64,000 nucleotides of DNA, taken from the NCBI GenBank assembly GCA_018907035.1, contig JACCIC010000034.1, positions 1,835,001-1,899,000 of the forward strand, given 5' to 3'. The notes beneath the pieces were generated by a model that was not told the origin of the DNA, made no database searches, and worked only from the letters and a program-made list of their open reading frames with translations. Below, piece after piece: positions 1-14,782 of the stretch. The stretch is from Sycobia sp. Sy_11. Lineage: Eukaryota; Arthropoda; Insecta; Hymenoptera; Epichrysomallidae. Both the position numbers and the translations under genes were made by a program. The first letter of the stretch is position 1. The number at the start of each line of letters is the position of its first letter.

Positions 1-199
1 GCGCGCGCTTGCTCGATGGTGTAAAAGATCAATGAAAGCCATATCGACGCGGGTCAGTCGTTGGCACGTGGGTCCCATTCAAATCCCTCGTTCCAGATCG
101 ATAGGCTTTATTTGAAAAATCAGAAATTTCCCCGAGCGAGCGTTATAATCGTCGAATAGCAGCGCGAACGAGAAGAAGAACGAATGGAACGCATTGTTC

Positions 200-244
<45 letters not shown>

Positions 245-2220
245 TTTTATGAGTAATCCGAGATTATATATGCGCGCGCGCAAAGAAGGGATCCAGCCTC
301 GCGATGGGACAGACTCTTCGCGCAAGATGAGCTGAAAATTCTGCTTTATGTCGAAAAATACATAGATTCGACAGTAAAATATCCAGCCACAGCTTATGTA
401 GAAGGAGTGCCGGAGCTATTTAAAAGAATTGAAACTGGAATTTTATTTTATAAGATAATAACTTAAGTTTCACGTATGGTTTCACATAGCCTCAGGAAAA
501 TACAAAAAATGGTGCAAAGGCCCAATAAAGATAAAATAAAATGCAACTTTCATCAAACATGTTACAGATTTAATAACTAATAATAATATAATCTAATAAC
601 ACGTATCAATTCAATAAGTAACTCTTCCGGTAAGATCTTTATTAAAATGAGAATATACAGTATTATAAATATAAGTGCACGAGTATGTTCTTAATGAAAC
701 AACTAAGGACTTTACTGTATCGCTGATCGGACAGGACTACAACTACAGACAGTTCACCTTTATTAATTCCACAAGGAAAGAGTGCACGTTAGCACATACA
801 GAAGCAACAAGTTACAACAGGTAACGAATCCATGTCCATACAAGATAGCAATACAAGCACGCACAAGAAAGGCGCTGCAAGTTCATACACGCATCGGTAC
901 AAAGTTTAAAGGACACTGCTTATAACGGTACTTCAAATACTAAAATGGAACCCAAGCAATTTATCTATTCTACACGGCTGCAAGTATCCTCTTTGCTTCC
1001 AATGACAGCTTTTTTCTATACACAGTAATAATCACGATGCTAGTGGATTAATCCAGTGGTCACGAAATTTGATACATATAGCAACTCTATTATTTTCGGA
1101 GAAATGTACTAGGTTTTTTAAAAATAATATTACCTTAAGCATTGAAGTATTCGACACCAAGAACACAGTACGTCGGGCCATTGTGATTCTTGATGGCGTG
1201 GCGTATAAAAATAAAACAATGCCAGTTTGGGATGTACTCTCATCAGCAATTAATTTCACCGACGGTAAATAGATGATGATTCGTATAATCATTTTAATAT
1301 CATCTCAAAGTATCCAGTCGCAAGGATCTTAAATGAAAGTATGGCTTGAATAAATAGGCGCATTAATTATGCCATTTGAGATTTTATTTTTTATTTTGTA
1401 CTTTTATACAAGTAGAAAAAAATTACACGGGCCATCCGAACAGTCGAATATTTTTGCGAACTATGCTTTCTTATTAATCGTTAGGGAGAGTGGCTTTAAA
1501 GTAATGCGCTATACACTGATATACGCTTTAGAAATGATCACAGTAATCCAGCGCTTTCCACTAGAATATTGAGTGCCATCAAAGTCTCCGCGGATTTTGA
1601 AACTTACATTCCAACGGGCGAGAATCAAATTAGCAATTATCCATTCATTAATGAACATGGTCCCATAGCGCAAAAACGAGCTCCAATTTTGACTTTTACA
1701 TACAGCATTCTCGGACAATCGTCAACCTACTGCAACGTCTACAGTAATATCGGCGACACCCTCTCTATATATACCGATTTAGTTTTCTAGATAAAATTTT
1801 TCTTACTTATATATCACAAAAAGAATCCATTGTCGGTCTCGGTTCTCTCTATATAGATGAGAACGCGATAAAAACTGTCGAGGGATAAAGTATCAAAGAA
1901 AGAGGCGCATAGTGCGTATCGTAAAAGTATCTTTCGGAGATTCATTTTTCTTTCACACTCCGTTATACTTTTTAAGAAGCGAACCGAATGGTTCTTTTCT
2001 TAAAAGTTGATTCATTCGGTCTGATAATGACGTATCCTTCCTTTAATGTTAAGGGGTGGTTTCGCTTTCCGCGAAATTGCAACTATTATCTCGATTTGCA
2101 AGACTTAATCCTGAAACAAAACTTGTATAATAATTATTTTTTGTACATGCTGCAGCTAAGTATTTGAACACCATTTTGCATTAACTGAGTTATTCGTATC
2201 TAATTCATATGTTACCAAAT
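1..2220. other. No supported gene; AT-rich with a small GC-rich edge
   Basis: The first ~300 bases are GC-richer and contain a TA run. The rest is AT-rich. Short open frames at 1069-1272 and 1569-1790 (+), and their minus-strand shadows, show no recognisable domain, no splice context I trust and no codon signal, so they are not called genes. Confidence 0.5.
203..242. repeat. (TA)n microsatellite
   Basis: Uninterrupted TA dinucleotide run of about 40 bases. Confidence 0.97.
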
Positions 2221-2223
2221 CTA

Positions 2224-2264
2224 TCTCTCTCTCTCTCTCTCTACCTCTCTCTACCTCTCTACCC

Positions 2265-2319
<55 letters not shown>
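2224..2319. repeat. Compound (CT)n-(TA)n microsatellite
   Basis: A CT run with a few interruptions passes directly into a TA run. Confidence 0.96.
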
Positions 2320-2322
<3 letters not shown>

Positions 2323-3105
2323 TAAAGTTTAATGGAAAATATATAAATTATTGTTTGAAACAATCTTCGACATTTGTTATAAAATATATTTTCCTCTCTT
2401 GGCTTTTCTCCAGATATTAATCAAACTAACAATTCAAACATTTAATAATATTTCACAAACAACTTTATTTTTATAAAATATTGTATCGACTGTAAATGCT
2501 AATTACAATTAATAGATAAAATTTGAAATTTTAGAGAAACATGAAACATAACAATTCATAAGTATATTGGCACGATTGAGTATTATATAGCTAAATTGGT
2601 TTTTTGAACAGTGAATCATTCTATAGTCACGCGTAAATAGTTTTGTTCAAGAATAGGAATCTATATGACTCTTTAGAGAGATTGAAAAGACGAATCCTGA
2701 TTAAAAAAATAACTTGTTTTCCTGCATTTTGCACCAATGAGTACTGCAAAAAATGTCTGTACCATTAATAAAAGTTTCAACGATTTAGAAATATGACTTC
2801 CAAGCCTACGTTAGAATATTACAGCGATTTATTGATTAATAAAATTATAAACGTCCGCGAATAAATTAATGTTGTCAATTTAAAACATATATAGACCCTT
2901 TTAGATATCATATTGTAATTCTTCACAAACAATAATAATTCGATTCTATGATTAATGCTACAATTTTCACATATCGTGTGTAATAAATAAAACAACGTTT
3001 ATTTTCCTATATGTAACCCATAATTTTCATCGTCGCAGAAAATGATCTGGAGCGAGGTATATACATAGTGCACATATACCGGTTTATGATTTCCTTACAT
3101 CGTAC

Positions 3106-3108
<3 letters not shown>

Positions 3109-3154
<46 letters not shown>

Positions 3155-3161
3155 CTCTCTC
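3109..3161. repeat. (CT)n microsatellite
   Basis: CT run with one CG interruption near its end. Confidence 0.96.
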
Positions 3162-4250
3162 ATTAGCTGTCTATCTATCCATCTATCTACCTACCCTTTA
3201 CCTATATACCGTTCTAATAGAACCCAAGTGTATGTTATTATTAATCGTAGTTTTTTGCAATTTCACAACGAATATGTATTTAATATGTATTGTTAATAAG
3301 AAAGCATGTCTCTATACAAAACATATTGACTTCTTAAAATTATTGAGATTTTCCGAAAATGCTTGTCAACCTAATATAACAGTTGCAGATTTTTTTTATT
3401 TCCAATCGCGAAAAAAATAATTGCAAGTTCGAGCATTATACAAAAAATATATTTCACTATATTATTTATGATATTTCAATATATTACACAGTATATATAA
3501 ATAGCAAAGACATTCAAAGTCTCAGGCTTCCCCTTCATTAGCTTCTAAATCCTATATTTGCAGGCTGTCAACTGGAAAGTAAAGGTATAATGTTCTTAAA
3601 AAAACATTGCATATCGTTTTAAATTTTGAGTAAAACTTCTATTTTCAGTAATCTTTTTTTATATTTTTGAAGACTGTTTTTGTTTTGGAAACATCGTACA
3701 TTGAGAAACATAGATTTTGCGAATTACGGGTTTGGGCCTCGTGTACCCCCAAGTACGTGCGATTATGTGTAACGAAGAATGAGACGTTTGCTTCAGGGCA
3801 TATATTGACTATATAGTATATACGTTTTATCAACATACGCGCAGAAATTGAGATACTTTCCCTCCTTCCGTATTTGTCTGTCCCTTCATTATCACGTCCG
3901 TCGCGAAAGGCTTGTAATAATGTCGCAAATTGCAGCATATATATCGGTACGAGTCTTTGGAGCGATAATTATGCTCATATATACTATAGTTCGAGGGCCG
4001 TCGCTGCTACGTCGTCCCCGATTAAAGGGAAAGCCGTCAGACGAAAAGGTGCTGTTAGAATAGTGCACGCAATCTTCATATTGTTCCCGAGATAGACGGA
4101 TAGGGCGTATATTTATAGCTACGCGAGTATACACTATTAAGTATATAGTATTAAGCGCGCGATTCAGCAGTGTACATACCTGTTGGAGGGGGAGAGGGGC
4201 GAAGGGGTTCGGCACTGCATAAAGAAGAAAAAATAATCGAGTGCGCGCAG

Positions 4251-4253
<3 letters not shown>
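3162..4253. other. No supported gene
   Basis: AT-rich sequence with short open frames on both strands. None has a recognisable domain. I see no transposon hallmark. Confidence 0.45.

Positions 4254-4310
<57 letters not shown>
4254..4310. repeat. (TA)n microsatellite
   Basis: Uninterrupted TA run of about 57 bases. It creates spurious Tyr-Ile repeat open frames on both strands. Confidence 0.97.
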
Positions 4311-4314
<4 letters not shown>

Positions 4315-5870
4315 GCTCATCTTGGAAAATAAAAGAAAAGATAATTAAGATTTAGGGGGGAGGGGGGTATGCACATGCTCTACAGTACGCATATATGCTT
4401 TACATATACGAACGCAGAGTTGCGAGTCCGCTATATATCCCAAAAAAGCATGCTCATTTACCGTGCCTGCTCGCACTCTAGTTCGCCCTCTAGTTTTCGC
4501 TTTCTTTCAATGTACTATACATTGTTCCAGACTTCTCGGTTATATCCTTTCTATATAGACTTGTTCTCGTTAGGATTATTTCGTCGAAATGCAGTGGAAT
4601 CGTTTTGCCCTCTCAGATTCCCTCGAATGCGAAACCCTGCGAGCAAAAGATTGAAGGTGTATATCGATATATAATTCTTTGGGCTTAGCTTATCGACAAA
4701 TGAGAAGAAAGAGAGAAGAAAAATCAGGTACATAAATACGTGCCGAATTAAAAACAAGGACCGTTCGCTCAACCTTTCACGAAATTTATCGAGATATAGC
4801 CAGCATTATTACAGCCTAATCTTTCATATACCGATATATACAGGTATAATATTCCAAGCCAAATATTGGAACTTTTTTTCTCATGTAGGTATATAATATA
4901 GAAAATTATTTTGTATTATAATTTATTAATACCGTTATAGTAATGCTTACATTTATCAAACAATATCTATAAAAAAATTTTTAATAATGCACAAAGCAAA
5001 CGAGAAGTGCATTTCCCCATTCTGTCCGGATACAGCCCCTTTTATCCAGGCTACAAGATGTATCCTTGACCTAAATCAAACCCTATTATATAGATTTATC
5101 TCTCGTCCGATTATCGTCATTCGAATCTTTCGGAGCGGTTTTACAAAATAGTACCTTCCAGATGTTTCAGTGATGGAAATTTAGGTCCATGCCTATTCGC
5201 CTCGGTAAAAGAACTGTCTAGTCTGTTAAAAAATCATTAAATAAATAAAGAAATAAAATAATTATCATGATCGAATAACTCATAACTATCCTTCGCCCTG
5301 AAACAAAGGCGTCCAACGCGAGAATTTAACTAGAAATGACAAAATACCCGCGCGCGGACAGTAAATAGCGATACGCAAGGATCGAAACATACGCGGCGAG
5401 CATTTGACAGCCGAAGATTGTAAAACTGGCGAAATTCTTTTTATTCCAAACTGATATGCGATCGCGTATTACAGTGAAGATATATTATTCTGTATCCAGA
5501 CACCTTGCTATATATATATATAACTACGAAGACACGTCGTTCGCTAGCGGTCGCGACGAATTAGCGGGCACGCTCGGTGCGGATGTGCGCGAGTGCGAAC
5601 GCGCACTGTGGAACAGGAAAATGTAGCTTTTTATTTAACATACACGCGTGCGTGCGTAAATGTGTGTATATACGCAACTTCAAACCTCTCTTCAATTGAC
5701 TGTCCTTTCGGTTCCGCACCGACAACGAATCTTATTATACGTATAATCGCTCGCACAGCTGATATCGCGCACGGTTACCGGGCGCGGGCGAGGACGCGGG
5801 CTTACGATATGACAGCGTCATCAGCGAGGTCATCAGCCTGGAAAGAGAAGTGCGTAGTATAGAAGGAGAG

Positions 5871-5873
<3 letters not shown>
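4311..5873. other. No supported gene; GC-rich patch at about 5330-5860
   Basis: Mostly AT-rich sequence, with a GC- and CpG-rich stretch near 5330-5860 before a purine microsatellite. It contains no coding signal I can support. Confidence 0.4.
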
Positions 5874-5959
<86 letters not shown>

Positions 5960-6022
5960 AATAGAGAGACAGAGAGAGAGAGAGCGAGAGAGAGAAAAAA
6001 AGAGAGAGAGAGAGAGAGAGAG
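5874..6022. repeat. (GA)n microsatellite, ~150 bp
   Basis: Long GA dinucleotide run with a few interruptions. Read as protein it gives Arg-Glu or Ser-Leu repeats, which are artefacts. Confidence 0.97.
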
Positions 6023-6169
6023 CATTAAATAGAAGCAGGAAGAACCGTCGTCGATACAAACAAATAAACGCAAATATAAATTGGGAAAAGTATAAATAGG
6101 GGCTGTGAAGAAAAATGCATGAGAGTCAATACAACACGGCCTAAGAGAAAGCGGGTCAATTATTTTTTC

Positions 6170-6171
<2 letters not shown>

Positions 6172-6214
<43 letters not shown>
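6172..6214. repeat. (TA)n microsatellite
   Basis: TA run of about 43 bases. Confidence 0.96.
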
Positions 6215-6219
<5 letters not shown>

Positions 6220-9200
6220 TGTACAATGTTTAACAATTCCATAACAATGTATTACACAAATCATCTATGCTTGGCAATAATTACCAAGACCATATAATAG
6301 AAGATTTTCTTTTGTAACAAATATTTATATTCTTGATCATGAATTGTATGTAAGATTCAGAAATGCATATAATCAATTGTGCTTGCAGAAAACGAATGCA
6401 TTAAAATTTATAAAATAATTTGGAGCTTTTAGCTTTTTTCCTCCTGCGCTCTGTTTTATCCCACCCTTGGTCCATTTATTTAAATTCAAATTTACTCATA
6501 TATTATAATACAAGATAAACGACCTAGAATAGTTAAATAAATTTTACCGCTGCATAAACTATATCTTCTACAAATATTACTACTGTCAAAGAAATGTCTC
6601 AGTAGTGAAAATAATTCTGCCATTAATTTTTAGCCAAAAACGTGACTATTACATCTATAAAGCAGTTTGTAACGAGGAAAGTTTCAAACACAAATTCGTA
6701 GCATCGCGTCCAAACATCTAAAACAAACTAGAAGCCCCTCCGGGAAGGAAGAGAGTATACAAAATCCTCACATCTCCCCCTCTCTCTCTCTCTCTCTCTC
6801 TCACTCTTAATTCCTATCTATCAGTCTATCTATATATCTATTTATCTATCTCTCTCTAAAACTTTTCCCCAAAGCGTCCAAAACGCTCACAGCATATCAA
6901 CTCTCGATCGAGTTTGCAAATAGGTATCCCATAATAAAGACGCGTGCCTGTAACTCGACGCCAGATCGTGTCTTTTCAACCGAGCTCGGATCCTCTCTCT
7001 CTCTCTCGCCGCCGCCCGCTGTGCGAGGACCCATGGATTTTTGTCCCTTTATTCTAGTAGCGGGTGGTAAACCATCATATATACACACAAGCCGGTCTTC
7101 GGTAGTCGAGAGCGACCGCATCAGATTTGCGCGTGTGTATACGGCAGCCGCCAGCTCGCTGGATGGATTGCGAGATAACCCGCACACCGGTGTCGAGTTC
7201 CATATATATATATATATAGGCAATTAGCATAGGCCACTTCGGGACGACGAGGGCGCAGGGAGTTCTGGATCACCCCCGCCTCCTCCAACTGTTATAGGCT
7301 CTATTATGTATACTTCGCATATATCCCAATGCTATACTCGGCCATCCCTCGCCCCTTCTCCCCTGCGCCGAACGAGCTGTCGATCTGTATATAAGTCGGG
7401 CAGAGGGGCTCATCGAACCGGTTCGCGGGGCATATATTTTGAAGGCGACGCGCGTTTTTCGTGCGTCCTCTATTATATTATTTACGATCGGCTCTCCTGC
7501 GCGCGTGAAACAATGCGCGAACGATAGCGCGTCCGGTAATAATCGCTCCCGAGGAACGTATTTGGGAGTCCAAGCAAAAGTGGCGCGCCTTTGTTGCCAT
7601 AGAACTGGGATATGCCGAAAATTTTATAAACACGAAAATATAATGCCCTAACCTGGAACATAAATGGAGACGAGATTTTTTAAAGAATTATTGAAATAAG
7701 TGCATTAGCAGTCTGAAAGTAGACCCGAGACATAGCCCCTAAATATCAGGCGAGCTCGATACACGTAACTTAGAACCGCAACACCAGAGCCCTCTCTAAC
7801 GTGACTTCAATCTGCCTCAATACCCGGATACCTTTGCCGCGCGAGCGCGTTCCGGCATATTCAATAAACCTATAATGCATATACTCATTTCTGCGCAGCG
7901 TTCGCGGTTCGCGACGCGACACACGGCGCGCGGAATTCCCGCGGCGAGTAACGCAGCGCTTATATGTGCTCGGAGCAATTATCGAGGCGATAAATGGGTG
8001 GTTTTAATGCCGCGCACTAAAATCGAAATGTTAAACTATTAATCGCCACACCTAGAACCAGTCCGAGGAGCGATTACGACGGCCGCGCGCGCGTTGTAAC
8101 ATTGAAAAGTTAAAGTCGGATTTTTTTCAAGACTGGCTAAATTTAATTCTGTCGGCCTCTTCTATCGGGATATATACGCGATCGCGCGAACGAGGAAGAT
8201 AAAGTTTCCAATCGTACAGAGGAGCCTGAAATACGACCGTATCTCTTTACATTAAAAGTCGAAATTTCAGTTTTATATTTTAGATACAATTTTCCCGTGT
8301 GCGCGTGCACGAAAATGTTGATCTTTAATCTTTATGGATTTTCCGTAGTCTATTTTTGATTTCACGAAAAGCGTACCATCGGTATGGCGTTGAAAAAAAT
8401 ATTTGATGGCTTGCGAATATTAGAGTTAAGGTAACAATAAAGTGTAAAATAAATAAGGTAATAATATAGAGAAAAAAGACATAAAGAACATAATAAAAAA
8501 AACAATACAAATTCTATGTAGCTTACCCGAAAAAATTAACAATATAGATGTGCAGTTTATGAAACACTTAATAGAAAATAGAACTTAATGATCGACATTT
8601 GACAGAGACAATGCGCATATTGGATCAATTAAAAAATCTAATACTATAGTATTCTATAAAATAATGTAACCTAAATGAATCTGTTAAAGTTGAATGTGAA
8701 AATAGTAAAATAACCATAACGTTAGAAAAAATATGAGTTTTAAAGCTGAACTTGTCGTCCGAATTTCAAGCTGTAAGATGCTATCGAGCGAGCTAACGTT
8801 TTGACATGCACAATGTTCGATATAAAATCGAAAACAATCTTAGTGCTAATATTTTTCTAATTAACTCACTATACTGGAACATAAAGTCTTTTTTAATAAG
8901 GTAGTAAGAGGAGCAAGATTTAACACTCAAATAAATAAAAATTGGTCTTGTTTTAATACGATTCATTGTATTAAAAGGATAACATAGATCACGAACCCTA
9001 AATAAGTCCACTTTCTTATCCTTTAATAAGCACATTAAAACGTGGCTAAATATTTACCCTTAGATGCGAGAAAAGTGCGTTTAATGATTTCAGCTTAGCA
9101 TCGTTAAATGGAAACTGACACTCGAATGAAGTGTAAAATGGGGATTTAGAAGAACAGATTAAAATGTCTGAAGACAAGTAACAAGTTAATGTAACTCCAA

Positions 9201-10098
9201 AAATGAAAATCAGAAGAAACAAATTGGAGAATGGGACGGGGGCGTATTAATAAAGTGAAAGTGATTCTATTTTACAAAATCTTAAAGTCTCCCTGTGACC
9301 TTTTTAATAAACTTTCTTAAATTAATTTATTACTTCTCAGTTGCTATTGTTTGCATCAACTATTCGCTACGCCAGTAGTTCAAAAGTGGAATTAATAGAG
9401 AATTATTATAACAAAAGTATTAATGGATAGAAAAAAAGTCACTGAGTTACAATAAATTGTACCAAAGCATAAGAAATGAATTAAGGATTCAAAAATTACG
9501 GAACATGCGCGAAAGAACTTGTTATACCTCACGGATCGGTAAATCAAAAGTCACTTTTTAAAAGTAATGACCACATTTGTACAGCCTCCATATCACTCAT
9601 CAATCTAGACAATCGTATTAGACATTCGGAACATACACTAGAGATTTTGAGGATATTCAGAAATCCTCAGAAGGAAGCTAAACTTTCTTCGAGAATTCGA
9701 GAATCCAAAACAAGTGCATTGATGGTCGAGTTCAATTCTTTTTAGTACATAAATAGCAACGCTATGAATTTTTGTATAAAGTTTTTATTTGCGTCGATCA
9801 TTTTACAAATTATTGCATCAGCTAAGTTTTGATTTTGATACTGTTATACAGTAATCTATCAGATCCCAAATTTTAAAAAATATGCCAAATTAACCTTGTA
9901 AATATTATAATAGAACGTCTTTTCATATTTCATAGTGTGAAAGTGTGCCAGTTACTTCTGCGTTTCTTACCAATGATCCAAAGCTTACATCAGCGTAACT
10001 CGCTTTTGCGCAATTGGCAAATATCATCAATCATTAGTACTCTAGTTATGTCTCTATACATTTTAATATACTTATTCGATAGAAGATTGTAATGTATG

Positions 10099-10102
<4 letters not shown>
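6215..10102. other. No supported gene; CpG-rich patches at about 6890-7580 and 7830-8200
   Basis: A CT run lies at 6778-6801. GC-rich, CpG-containing patches around 6890-7580 and 7830-8200 stand out against the AT-rich background and might be regulatory or untranslated sequence. Open frames there lack recognisable domains. From 8300 to 10100 the sequence is plain AT-rich. Confidence 0.4.

Positions 10103-10153
<51 letters not shown>
10103..10153. repeat. (TA)n microsatellite
   Basis: TA run of about 51 bases, just upstream of a LINE fragment. Confidence 0.96.
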
Positions 10154-10155
<2 letters not shown>

Positions 10156-10309
10156 AAGAATACTCGAATGAGGGAAATGAGAAACGAAACTTATTCTAGA
10201 ACCTCGTCAGGTAGGGCTAAGTGAGTTTGGGCGCTAAAAAGTCAACATAGAACTTAGAATTGCTTAAAAATAGCAACAGAAGCATATCACACCAGTCCTA
10301 TAATCAGCA

Positions 10310-11092
10310 TTTTAGTAGAAAGTAGAATGATGCCATTAAAATATAGAAGAAAAAAACTGGCCCTAAATTATGCATATACGATAGCCCAAACTCCAAACAA
10401 CCCAATTCAAGCCATTATAATGGTACCTAACAAGAACAAAAATAAAATAGAAACAAGAGAAATTCATGCAATCGGAGAACGTATTACAAACATATTAAAT
10501 AAATTAAACATAAAGCTCGAAGAACCAAATTTTAAAAATGTGGTGGAAAAGCAACTGCAAATAAGCTGGAACACTTATGGAGTGGATAAAATCACCAAAA
10601 ACTTTTTTACACTCAGTCAGGCAGAATATATAATGAAAACCTCCAACTATAAGAATAAAACGAAAAGAGCAAGTTTTAATTACAAGACTAAGAATTGGAC
10701 ATACTAAAATCACACATTCGCATATAATAGAAAAAATTTCACCACCAGAGAGCGATAATTATAGAACTAAAATTACTATCAACCATTTATTAATTGACTG
10801 TCCAATATACAAGAACGCCAGGATCAAACATTATCATTTTCTATACAAGAATGCCTAAACAATTTACGATGATTTCAGATTTAATAAAATATCTACAAGA
10901 AAGTAAATTAGATAAACGAATCTAAGATTAATTGCTGACATATAAAAGAATGTATATAAGTGTATAGCAAATCATGTAATTATATAATCGATCGTGTGAT
11001 TAAATAATGATAGATTTAAAATACTAATGTAAGTTCAGTTACTAATAGCAAATAAGTTGATGTGACTTGAAATAATAAATTTTAAAAAAAAT
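10310..11092 (+). mobile_element. 3' fragment of a non-LTR retrotransposon (post-RT region)
   Basis: The open frame from 10327 begins with MPLKYRRKKLALNYAYT, a pattern typical of the linker after the reverse transcriptase in Jockey/I-type elements (LPLHLRR..LALRY). One frame change later, at about 10680-10820, it continues RLRIGHTKITHSHII and then INHLLIDCPIY. These correspond to the conserved RxRxGHTxLTH and (E)HxLxxCPxY motifs at the C-terminus of ORF2 in RNase H-bearing LINEs. The RT domain is absent and most of the RNase H domain is missing or unrecognisable. An A-rich 3' end lies near 11075-11092. The 5' boundary is approximate. This is a dead fragment. Confidence 0.75.
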
Positions 11093-12098
11093 TTGAATGG
11101 ATAGATGTACTGATCATGAGAATTTGGAGGTGCGTTAGATTGGCATGGAATATGTATTATTACGAGGTTTTGAGTTACTTTATAATTTTGCGGAGAAGCT
11201 GGGCTATGAAAAATTCTGTTCTCCAAGGTACATAGTTTATAAACTACGACCATTCAATGATCGAGCAGTTATAGCGTCGTTGTTTACGGCTGGGTGGTAT
11301 TTTAGTCAGTACTAATCACCATTTACATATATATTCCAGGGTCTACTTTTTTCCATATATAAATGGTTTCTATCTAGATATTGGGTTGAAACTTGCATTC
11401 GGAAGTCGTTAAACATCATCTTCATATGCGCTCTAGTTGCAGCGTGCGATTTATAGTACGATATTATATGTGATCAACTGCTAGTTGAGAAATTATCTAG
11501 AAGAGATCTATCGCAATTTACCACGAGTGCAATTTTTAGTCTATACTGTCAATAAAATAGGCACATGAATAGCTATTTAATTGAAATGTTTACCAGAAAT
11601 AACATCTTTCTATACTGACAAAGGTATGTATGCTGGAATTAATTATGAGATTCAAAGACGCTTTTGAAAGTAACCACAATACCGGCAACTCTGGCATATA
11701 CATTAAATACATAAGTACTCCATCAGAATTTAATCTGCAAGCACCCACTGCGTTACACAAATAATACAAGTTAAAGATTCAATTACAAAAAAATAAAATT
11801 GAGGAACAATATATATAGAAAAGTAGTAAAAATGCTGTCTTCTGATCATTAGACACATCTCAATTGATATTGATAGAAACAGATGAAATAATTTAATAAT
11901 TCAGCCTTCTCTGTCATTCTATTCAAGAATACAATTATATGATTTTTTATATTATATGACATAGTCTATTCTTATTATTGGTGTCATAAAAACAAGACTG
12001 CAGATAAAAGAGAAAGCTAAAATAATATTTACCCAATCTTTTACATAATTAGTATAGTAGAAGTGAAAATATTCATATAATTTTTCTATGAAAACGAC

Positions 12099-12143
<45 letters not shown>

Positions 12144-14782
12144 TTATTTATTTATTTATTTAAATATCAGTTATTTCAACTCGATTAAATCTGATAGTTA
12201 TAAGTTTCAAATACAAAGAAAAAAATTAACAAATTTTAGGCCGCTCTTGAATTTGGGCGAATAAAAATCAGCCATAAATAAAGGAACAGGCCTCTAATTT
12301 CTAAATAATTTATCTAAACAATATTGATTGAAAAATGGTAAAAGATACTTGTATTGAATGGCATCTCTCTATTTGAGATGAACTGGATAACTTTTCTGAT
12401 TTTATACATATTGTTTTAAATATATTATAATAATTAAGCATATAATATTATATTAAAATGAACATGTAATACTATTTATATAGTATTTTATATTGATACG
12501 GTTAAAAATTGATACGATTAAGAGATTTATGATTTTACTATAAAGTCCTTTTTTTGTTTAACTCTGTAAATATTTTTCCAAATAATTGTGCCACTTAATA
12601 CCGGAGGTCTACTATCTGCTTGTAAATAAAACACATTATCTTCTATTTTTTGTTATTCTGTTTAATTAAACCAATATTGCTCAATTGATAAAGACAAGAA
12701 TTCTAAAAAATAGGCTTTTTATATTAATTTACAAAAGGATGAAGAATAGATTTATAACCATGATAATTTCGGAAAAAACAATGCTCTCCCCGTGTATCCG
12801 GTTGAAGCCGGTAAAAAAATCAAGGGGCGCGGTAATGGTTGCGTAAAAAAGGATTTTTCTAGAAAAATCTTCTATTCTATATACCGAACATTTTGCATTT
12901 CCAAATCGCCAGGTGTATTTATTGCATTTGCACGAAATAACTAAAATTGTATCAATCTTCTTATATAGCCACTATTCTTTTAATACATGCCATACTTGAT
13001 AGCTTGCATTTTCGTAATGCCATTCATAGCAGAAGTGTTTATTCTTGCTTTGAATCAGCAGCTACACTGTGAAATACAAAAACTTTTCAATCTGAGAAAG
13101 ATGATTCTCATAGATACAGAATGACGAAAATTATTGCTTCTAAAGTACTTCTTTGTTTAATTATATATACATATTTCTAATTTTAAATATATATTTACCA
13201 AAGCTCCTTTTACAATTAATATATTTACACGAGATTTCAATCAGTCAAAGGGACTGTCCCTTAAAAAAAGCCAAAGCGACTCGAAACATTGAGCATTGCA
13301 GGCACAAAGCTTTGGTGTAAGGAGTAGTCAGATTATCCTTCACTAAAAAAATTTTAATTTTGATTTGAATATTTTAGGTTTTATATATCAGATTCTACCA
13401 TGGTAATTATAAATAAAGTAGTCTGACTCTCATGATAATTATATTATATGACTGTACTCAAATTGTATGAAATTGTATTAAAATGACTGTAAGGTCGATC
13501 AAAATATTTATTCGTTCGATATAAATTATTAATTTTATCTTGTCTAATTGAATATTAACATTTACGCGGAGAAAACATGTTTTTGGTCTTATTGAATTAG
13601 AAAAATATTATATTCATTTTTAGAGAATACCTGTTTTAACTATATTTATACATGTATATTGAAAATATAATTTACCATATAATTAAGGCCACCTAGTACT
13701 ACTACCATTTGCGTCGCCATCGCTGATATTTACATGTCACAAATTTATTGGATCAGCCAGTTAGAGAAGTACGTTAGAAAACGACGAATCATTTTTAAGT
13801 TCATAGGAAATCATAAAGTAAACATTCTTAAGATTGTTTGCAAAGAACCCTATAAAGTAGAAAAATTTGATCATTGTGCATCAGTATTATCAGTTTGTTT
13901 GTTCTAATTTTTTTCGTATTCGATTTCTTACAAGACATAGTTATTACGTCTATTAAACCAGTGTAAGAAACAGATAGCGGAAAAACATAACTAGAAAAAT
14001 TAAAATGTAACTATTAAGGAACTCGAGTTTATCCTTATTTATTCCTTTTCTTCGTTGTTAAATTGGCGTGGAGAGAGACTCAGCTATTTCTGTAGCAATA
14101 AAGCTTGGAGATTCTAATAACTCTATAGTTATATTATCCAAAATTATTGCACAGACGACCATACATTTGAAAACTTAAGAATTGATTGATAATCAAGCTT
14201 GGAAAGAAGTATAGATTATTTAAAAATATTGAAATATTAATTTTTTTTTAAATAAAGTTATTTGAACTTCTTGCAAATGGTGTAAACAGAACAGTTATTT
14301 AGTAGTAAATAAAAATATTCATTATGCTTTGAATATCTCCTATTTTCAGATAAACCTTTATAGATATAATATTGATTCCAATTATTTTTCATGACATTAT
14401 TAAAATTATTTAAAAAATATCGTCTGCGTACTTGAAAGAAATAAATTATACTAGTTTTCTCAATCAATAGATAACGAGATACTAAGTCGGTGCTTTCGAA
14501 TTTACGGGTCCTACACTTTACCAACCAAACAATCATAAGTCTCAATAATACTATAATAGTTATTTCTATCAATTAAACTATACAATTTCTTTTCGAACTT
14601 GACATTCTCAATATCTTTCATATCAATTTATTTTACGAATTTTTTCACGAGGTTGCTTTTTCAGCTTTAAGGAAAATTAATGATTAATTCTGTTCTTTGG
14701 ATTCATTTTATAGTATATATGTATTCTCAATTCTTTGACCAGATTCAATTTACTTTGCAGAGAAGAAGACTAAAATTGAAAA
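11093..14782. other. No supported gene
   Basis: AT-rich throughout. It holds a TA run (12102-12139) that passes into a TTTA tetranucleotide run (about 12140-12163). The minus-strand open frame at 14258-14572 has no recognisable domain. Confidence 0.45.
12102..12163. repeat. (TA)n-(TTTA)n microsatellite
   Basis: TA run followed by about six TTTA units. Confidence 0.93.

Noticed and set aside
1032..1790. Cluster of short open frames on both strands
   Set aside because: No recognisable motif. Frames are short, overlap across strands and end without splice sites.
3892..4355. Open frames with Tyr-Ile repeats (also near 5735-6226, 22405, 26520, 29066, 32124 and 39315)
   Set aside because: They are translations of TA, CT or TG dinucleotide arrays with no recognisable protein outside the repeat.
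5850..6032. Arg-Glu repeat frame and its Ser-Leu complement
   Set aside because: Direct readout of a GA/CT microsatellite.
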